Shown here: piece after piece, positions 51,485-55,730 of the stretch
How the letters are laid out: each line of letters begins with the position of its first letter
Numbering within the stretch: position 1 is the stretch's first letter
Source of the DNA: Syntrophales bacterium
Lineage (GTDB): Bacteria; Desulfobacterota; Syntrophia; Syntrophales; UBA2210
Assembly: GCA_023228425.1 (NCBI GenBank)
Contig: JALOBE010000018.1
Span: 1-55,730 of the forward strand
Reading direction: 5' to 3'
Length of the DNA: 55,730 nt
Notes under the pieces: model-generated
What the model was told of the DNA's origin: nothing
Databases searched by the model: none
What the model saw: the letters and a program-made list of their open reading frames with translations, nothing else
Position numbers and translations under genes: made by a program

Positions 51485-53521
51485 ATGGACGTACGATTTA
51501 CACGAACAATCTGTCCCTACTGCGGAACCGGATGCGGCGTGCTGCTGAAGACGGTCGACGGCCGGGTCGTGGACACGCTACCGGACCGTCGGAACGTTGT
51601 GAGCCGGGGACAGCTCTGCATCAAGGGCTGGTCGGCCCACGAATTCGTCTACCACCCCGAGCGGCTGACCCATCCCCTGGTGAAGAAGGGTGATTCCTTC
51701 CAGGAGATATCCTGGGGAGATGCCATCGCCATCGCCGCGGGCACACTCCGAGAGATCGCCGATACCCATGGCGGCGACGCCATCGGAGGGCTCTCGTCGG
51801 CCAAGTGTACCAACGAAGAGAATTATCTCTTCCAGAAACTTATTCGGGCAGGGTTTCAGACCAACAACGTGGATCATTGCGCCCGGCTCTGACACGCTCC
51901 GACGACTGTAGGTCTGGTCCAGACCTTCGGAAGCGGAGCGATGACAAACTCGATCGCCGACCTTGCCGGAGCGGAGTGCGTCTTCATCATCGGTTCCAAT
52001 GCCGCGGAAAGTCATCCCATCATTATGGGGCAGATCTACAAGGCCATGGACGCGGGAGCCACCGTCATAGTGGTCGACCCTCGAAGAACAGCCGTTGCGG
52101 ACAATGCAGATATGCACCTCTCCCCCGAGCCCGGTACGGACATCCCTCTCATCGCGGGCATGATGCGCCACATTGTTGATTCGGGGCTTCACAAGGAGGA
52201 TTTCATCCAAAGCAGAGTGGAGGGTTTCGACGCGCTTCTTGAGTTCCTGGAGGATTGGCCTGTCGAGGAGGCAGCGCGACACACGGGCATAAAGCCGCAG
52301 ATCATTCGGCAGGTTGCCGAAATCTATGCCGGGGCAAGGGAAGCGGCCATCGTCTATTGCATGGGAATCACCCAGCACGTTTGCGGCTCCGACAACGTGG
52401 CGGCTCTTTGTGATCTGGCAATGCTCTGCGGCCACGTGGGCACCGAACATTCCGGCGTCTACCCGTTACGGGGGCAGAACAACGTCCAAGGTGCCTGCGA
52501 CATGGGTAGCCTGCCCAATGTCTATCCCGGCTACCAGTCCGTGGCCGATGCGGCCGTGAAGCAGAAATTCGAGGCGGCCTGGGGGCGGTCCCTCTCGGAC
52601 ACACCGGGCCTTACCCTGATGGAGATGATCAATGGAGCCGGCAGGGAGGTCCGTGGTCTCTACATTATGGGCGAGAACCCGGCCCTTTCGGACCCCGATG
52701 TGACCCAGGTCATCGAGGCGCTCCAACGCTTTGACTTCCTCATCGTGCAGGACATCTTTATGACCGAGACGGCCCGCTTTGCCGACCTTGTCCTTCCGGC
52801 TTGCAGCTTTGCCGAGAAGTCAGGGACCTTTACCAACACGGAGCGGCGCTTTCAACTGGTCCGAAAGGCCGTTGATCCCATTGCCGCCACCAAGACCGAC
52901 TTGGAGATACTCTGCCTTCTGGGAATCGCCCTGGGCCTGGACTTTACCTACGGCGGCCCCGGGGAAGTCCTGGCGGAGATCAACCGCGTGGCGCCTTCCT
53001 ATGCCGGCATTTCCTACGGCCGCCTGGAGCGGCAGGGGCTGCAGTGGCCCTGTCCCAACGACGAGCATCCCGGAACAAGATTTCTTCACCAAGACCGGTT
53101 CACCCGGGGTAAAGGTCTCTTCGTGGTGCCGAACCACACCCCTCCCCATGAGCTGCCCGACGGGGATTATCCCTTTTACCTGAACACGGGCCGCATGTTT
53201 GCCCACTACCACACGGGTACCATGACCCGCCGTTCGGGGCGGCTCAATCGCGAGGCGGCACGGGCCTATGGAGAGATCAACCCTGAAGACGCCCGTTCCC
53301 TTGGCGTTGCCGAGGGTGATGCCCTGCATGTCTCCAGCCGCCGGGGCAGCATCGTCGTGGACGCGATGATAACCGATCGGATCAGGAAGGGGTCCATATT
53401 CATTCCCTTCCATTTCACCGAGGCCCGGGTCAACACCCTTACCAACCCGGTCCTGGATCCTCGGGCGCAAACGCCGGAATATAAAGTCTGCGCCGTGCGC
53501 GTAAAAAAAGAGGGGTCCTGA
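51485..53521 (+). CDS. fdhA: formate dehydrogenase alpha subunit, selenocysteine-containing
   Basis: The gene encodes 678 residues read through an in-frame TGA at 51890-51892 (codon 136). Upstream are the [4Fe-4S] motif CPYCGTGCGVLLKT and QLCIKGW; the TGA falls in VDHCARL-U-HAPTTVGLVQT, exactly the position of Sec in FdhF-type enzymes. Downstream homology continues without break (GSGAMTNSIADLAGAECVFI, MGITQHVCGSDNV, PLRGQNNVQGACDMG, the molybdopterin-dinucleotide end). It oxidises formate or reduces CO2 at a Mo/W-bis-MGD site. There is no signal peptide, so it is cytoplasmic. The stop overlaps the next ATG by one base. A SECIS-like hairpin follows the TGA. Confidence 0.96.
51890..51931 (+). 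promoter_or_regulatory. bacterial SECIS element for UGA decoding in fdhA
   Basis: The TGA is followed after 11 bases by a short stem GAC (51904-51906) / GTC (51917-51919) with the loop TGTAGGTCTG, which carries the GGTCT apical motif. A lower stem TCCGA (51898-51902) / TCGGA (51927-51931) can form. Spacing and loop resemble E. coli fdhF, the classical SelB-binding site. Confidence 0.85.
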
Positions 53522-53982
53522 TGGAAGGGACGAACAAAACCGCCAGCCAGGTGAAGCGTGACGCCGCTATCTACGGGTGCGTGGAGTGCGGCCGCTGTGT
53601 GGGCGTCTGCCCCATGGCACAGATGTACAAAACCTTCTCCATCGTCATGTCGCCCCGGGGCATCATCAAGAGGGCCCTCATGGGGGAAGACCTGCTTCAT
53701 GACAAGAACCTCTGGTATTGTACGGAATGCAATGCCGGTACCGATGTGTGCCCCCAGGGCGTAAGTTGTCGTGACCTGATCCGGGGTATGCGGAACATCG
53801 CCCTCAGGGAAGGGGCAGTGGACAGGATACGGGTCTGTGCTCACTGCGGTGACCGCTTCGTCGCCGTTCCCGTGGAAGACTTCGTTATCTCCCGTCTGGC
53901 CGGAGAGGTTCCCCGGGTGCTTGAGCTCCTGAAGGTATGCCCCGCCTGTCGACGGAACGTCTACGTGATACGGAACGCCTGA
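53521..53982 (+). CDS. HdrC-like 4Fe-4S protein
   Basis: The 153-residue protein has two HdrC-type [4Fe-4S] motifs: YGCVECGRCVGVCPMAQM (about 18) and LWYCTECNAGTDVCPQG (about 66). A third Cys group, CAHCGDRF...CPACRRN, ends the protein. HdrC normally hands electrons to HdrB; no HdrB (CCG-domain) gene is visible in this window, so here it may connect the cytoplasmic complex to the membrane protein at 54090. Start and stop overlap fdhA by one base (TGATG), implying coupled translation. Confidence 0.88.
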   Translation: MEGTNKTASQVKRDAAIYGCVECGRCVGVCPMAQMYKTFSIVMSPRGIIKRALMGEDLLHDKNLWYCTECNAGTDVCPQGVSCRDLIRGMRNIALREGAVDRIRVCAHCGDRFVAVPVEDFVISRLAGEVPRVLELLKVCPACRRNVYVIRNA

Positions 53983-53991
53983 CAGATTGGA

Positions 53992-54067
53992 GGGACGTAC
54001 TTAACTTATTAACTTGTTCGTCTCTGATGCTGCATCATAACGTAAGTTAATAAGTTAAGTACGTCCC
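53992..54067. repeat. 24-bp perfect inverted repeat between HdrC-like and NapH-like genes
   Basis: GGGACGTACTTAACTTATTA then ACTT (53992-54015) is repeated as its exact complement at 54044-54067. The 28-base loop has an inner hairpin GATGC/GCATC. The GGGACGT..TT.ACTT pattern resembles the arms that flank the RAYT gene at 9.9 kb, so it may be a REP of the same kind. It lies inside the operon and could alter mRNA stability. Confidence 0.8.
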
Positions 54068-54089
54068 TATTCTTAAGGAAGTAAAACCG

Positions 54090-55409
54090 ATGCCGGAACC
54101 AGTGAAACAACAGGACACCATCTTGGGACTTGAAGAACTGCGCCCCCGCCATAAGGAACGTGCATTCCTGGCGGACTACGTCATGCCCGCCAGGAATCCC
54201 AGCATACTCTTCGATCCCGCCAAATGCACGGGCTGCGGCACCTGCGAGATGGTCTGCTCCCAGAGGAACCGGACGAAGATCGCGCCAACCTCTGCAAGCA
54301 TCAAGGTCATCCGCCGCGAGAGGGAAGGAAAAAACTTCGCCCTCTACTGCCAACATTGCCGGAAGCCCCTCTGCCTGGAAGTCTGTCCCACCCGGGCTAT
54401 AGAAAAATCTGAAGAAAACGGTATCGTCCGCATCAACAAGGCCTTTTGCGTTGAATGTGGTCTCTGTATTCTTGCCTGTCCCGAAGCGGCCCCCCTTCGA
54501 GACAATGAAACCCGAGGAATCAACAAGTGCGATCTTTGTGACGGCGATCCCCTCTGCGTCAAGCATTGCCCGGAGAAGGCCCTCACCCTCACCAGAGGAA
54601 AATTTGTCCGCTGGATCAAAGGTCTCCGCTGGACTGTCCAACTTGTCTCATTCCTGCTCCTGGTTATGATACTTATGGGCACCTTCTGTTTCTTCAGAGT
54701 CGGCCAAGTAACCCTGAGTTGTCCCACGGGCATACTTCAGAACATCGCCGCCTCGAAAACCATCGTACTGACGACCGTCTCCGCGGCCCTGGCCCTCACC
54801 ATACTTACCCTCCTCCTGGGCCGCGTCTTCTGTGGATGGGTCTGTCCCTTCGGCTTTGTCCTCGATGTGATCGGCACTCTCGTGCCGAAAAAGCTCGGCT
54901 GGCCGAAGTTTCTCTCGAGCCGTCTCACGAAATACGGTATTCTCGGCGGTGCCGTCGGTGCCAGCGCCGTGATGGGATTCCAAGCCTTCTGCGTCGTCTG
55001 TCCCATCGGAACTCTCTGCCGTTCTTACGGCGTTCAAGGATTTATGCGCGGCGCCGAACTGGCCGTGGTTCCCATCCTGGCTTCCACGGAAATCGCTCAG
55101 CGACGTTCCTGGTGCCGCTACTTTTGTCCCGTGGGCGCCTTCTTGGCGATTCTCACAAGAATCGGGCTCCTCAAAATCGTTATCGGTGCCAAACGCTGCA
55201 AGAAATTCTCCTGCACCCAGTGCGTGGACGTTTGCCCCATGGGCATCATCGACCGGGGGCTGCTGCGGGAAGGCGTGTCACCGACAATACCCATGACGGA
55301 ATGCATTATGTGCCTGCGCTGTGTTGATCGATGTCCCTACGGAGCGGCCAAGGTCCGATTCCGATGGCAGAAGGGGGTTCCGGGGATTCCGGAAGAGGGA
55401 AGACTATGA
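54090..55409 (+). CDS. membrane 4Fe-4S protein: HybA-like ferredoxin domain fused to a NapH-like membrane domain
   Basis: The 439-residue protein starts with four ferredoxin motifs (CTGCGTCEMVCS about 46; CQHCRKPLCLEVCPTRAI; CVECGLCILACPEA; CDLCDGDPLCVKHCP, to about 165). A membrane part follows, with about four helices (LVSFLLLVMILMGTFCFF, LTTVSAALALTILTLLLG) and NapH/CcoG-type motifs (GRVFCGWVCPFGF, RYFCPVGAF). Two further motifs (CTQCVDVCPMGII; CIMCLRCVDRCPYG) end it. It is a quinone-linked or transmembrane electron conduit that could connect the cytoplasmic HdrC/Fdh side with the exported ferredoxins. The fusion is longer than plain NapH (about 285). The stop overlaps the next ATG (ATGA). 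Confidence 0.9.
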   Translation: MPEPVKQQDTILGLEELRPRHKERAFLADYVMPARNPSILFDPAKCTGCGTCEMVCSQRNRTKIAPTSASIKVIRREREGKNFALYCQHCRKPLCLEVCPTRAIEKSEENGIVRINKAFCVECGLCILACPEAAPLRDNETRGINKCDLCDGDPLCVKHCPEKALTLTRGKFVRWIKGLRWTVQLVSFLLLVMILMGTFCFFRVGQVTLSCPTGILQNIAASKTIVLTTVSAALALTILTLLLGRVFCGWVCPFGFVLDVIGTLVPKKLGWPKFLSSRLTKYGILGGAVGASAVMGFQAFCVVCPIGTLCRSYGVQGFMRGAELAVVPILASTEIAQRRSWCRYFCPVGAFLAILTRIGLLKIVIGAKRCKKFSCTQCVDVCPMGIIDRGLLREGVSPTIPMTECIMCLRCVDRCPYGAAKVRFRWQKGVPGIPEEGRL

Positions 55410-55730
55410 CCTTTTTCGATACCCACTACAATAAAACGATCGCCGTGGTGGATCTGGACGGCCAGTCCGTCGACATTCACCCCCTGGACCAGTCCCTCGT
55501 TGACGAATACCTGGGAGGTGCCGCTCTCAACACTGCCCTCCTGGAAACATACAAAGACGACAACCCGATCATCTTCGGAACCGGGCCCCTGACGGGCAGC
55601 TTCGCCCCGGCTTCCTGCCTCCTGGCGGCCACTTTTCCTACGCCCCAGGGACGGATCAGCACCATTCCCCTCACCTTGCGGACGGGCCCCCAGCTGAAAT
55701 TCGCCGGCATTGATTTCCTGGTTCTGACGA
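55406..55730 (+). CDS. second aldehyde:ferredoxin oxidoreductase-like protein (cut by window end)
   Basis: The first 108 codons are visible. They have the AOR N-terminal pattern: AVVDLDGQSVDIHPLD, YLGGAALNTALLETY, IIFGTGPLTGSFAPASC and KFAGIDFLVL, which correspond to VLEIDLTKQ..., FMGGCGLGAYY, IFIGTGPLNGTFC and KWAGWDGIYI of the AOR at 44422. It starts within the upstream stop (ATGA), so it belongs to the same operon. It is a divergent paralogue. The remainder, including the Fe-S ligands, lies outside the window. Confidence 0.85.
   Translation, partial: MTFFDTHYNKTIAVVDLDGQSVDIHPLDQSLVDEYLGGAALNTALLETYKDDNPIIFGTGPLTGSFAPASCLLAATFPTPQGRISTIPLTLRTGPQLKFAGIDFLVLT

Overview
The window looks like a chromosomal segment of an anaerobic, probably syntrophic or sulfate-reducer-like member of the Desulfobacterota (former Deltaproteobacteria). 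This rests on gene content, not on any database search: tungsten/molybdenum-pterin oxidoreductases, HdrA/Qmo-like flavoproteins, a selenocysteine formate dehydrogenase, phenylacetate-CoA ligase with an ACT partner, an acetyl-CoA hydrolase/transferase and a class III polyhydroxyalkanoate (PHA) synthase. Base composition is fairly GC-rich and coding is dense, but intergenic regions carry many short palindromic or MITE-like repeats.

Layout. (1) 1-5.9 kb, minus strand: an operon of a small Cys-rich protein, a NuoE-like protein, a NuoF-GltD fusion, a NuoG-N-terminus-like iron-sulfur protein and an FMN-binding glutamate-synthase-like protein that runs into the window edge. It is a candidate NAD(P)H-dependent flavin-based electron-transfer complex. 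(2) 5.9-24.6 kb: mixed housekeeping and accessory genes (ihfA, macro domain, transglutaminase-like, a REP-associated tyrosine transposase with flanking inverted repeats, DUF554, NUDIX, a truncated SDR, cfa, glucokinase, tRNA-Arg(CCG), metF, an AMIN/amidase_3/5xLysM amidase, a HTH plus periplasmic-binding-like regulator, manC, and a CoA-transferase/GNAT fusion). Gene-poor stretches hold repeats and decayed genes. (3) 24.9-33.9 kb: a PHA island (phaJ-like hydratase, DUF3141 hydrolase, phaE, phaC, GAF protein, PhaE/phasin-like protein, a frameshifted PHA-synthase-like relic, two tandem phasin-like genes and phaR). TTGCAA-type motifs recur at its promoters. (4) 34-42.9 kb: universal stress protein, phenylacetate-CoA ligase plus ACT protein, a duplicated CQLG-motif protein, long-chain acyl-CoA synthetase, MBL hydrolase, greA, mobB and a DUF4213/DUF364 protein. 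(5) 43.3-55.7 kb, plus strand: a large redox operon with Tat-exported ferredoxin, aldehyde:ferredoxin oxidoreductase (AOR), a second Tat ferredoxin, two HdrA/Qmo-like flavoproteins, an MvhD-like protein, an FdhB-like iron-sulfur protein, a selenocysteine FdhA read through an in-frame UGA, an HdrC-like protein, a NapH-like membrane iron-sulfur protein and the start of a second AOR.

Together the genes suggest an organism that activates acids to CoA thioesters, stores carbon as PHA, and shuttles low-potential electrons among aldehydes/acids, formate, NAD(P)H and the membrane. The most notable system is the AOR-Hdr/Qmo-FdhA(Sec)-NapH operon. Next come the NuoEF-GltBD-like operon, the putative PhaR regulon and two families of MITE-like repeats.
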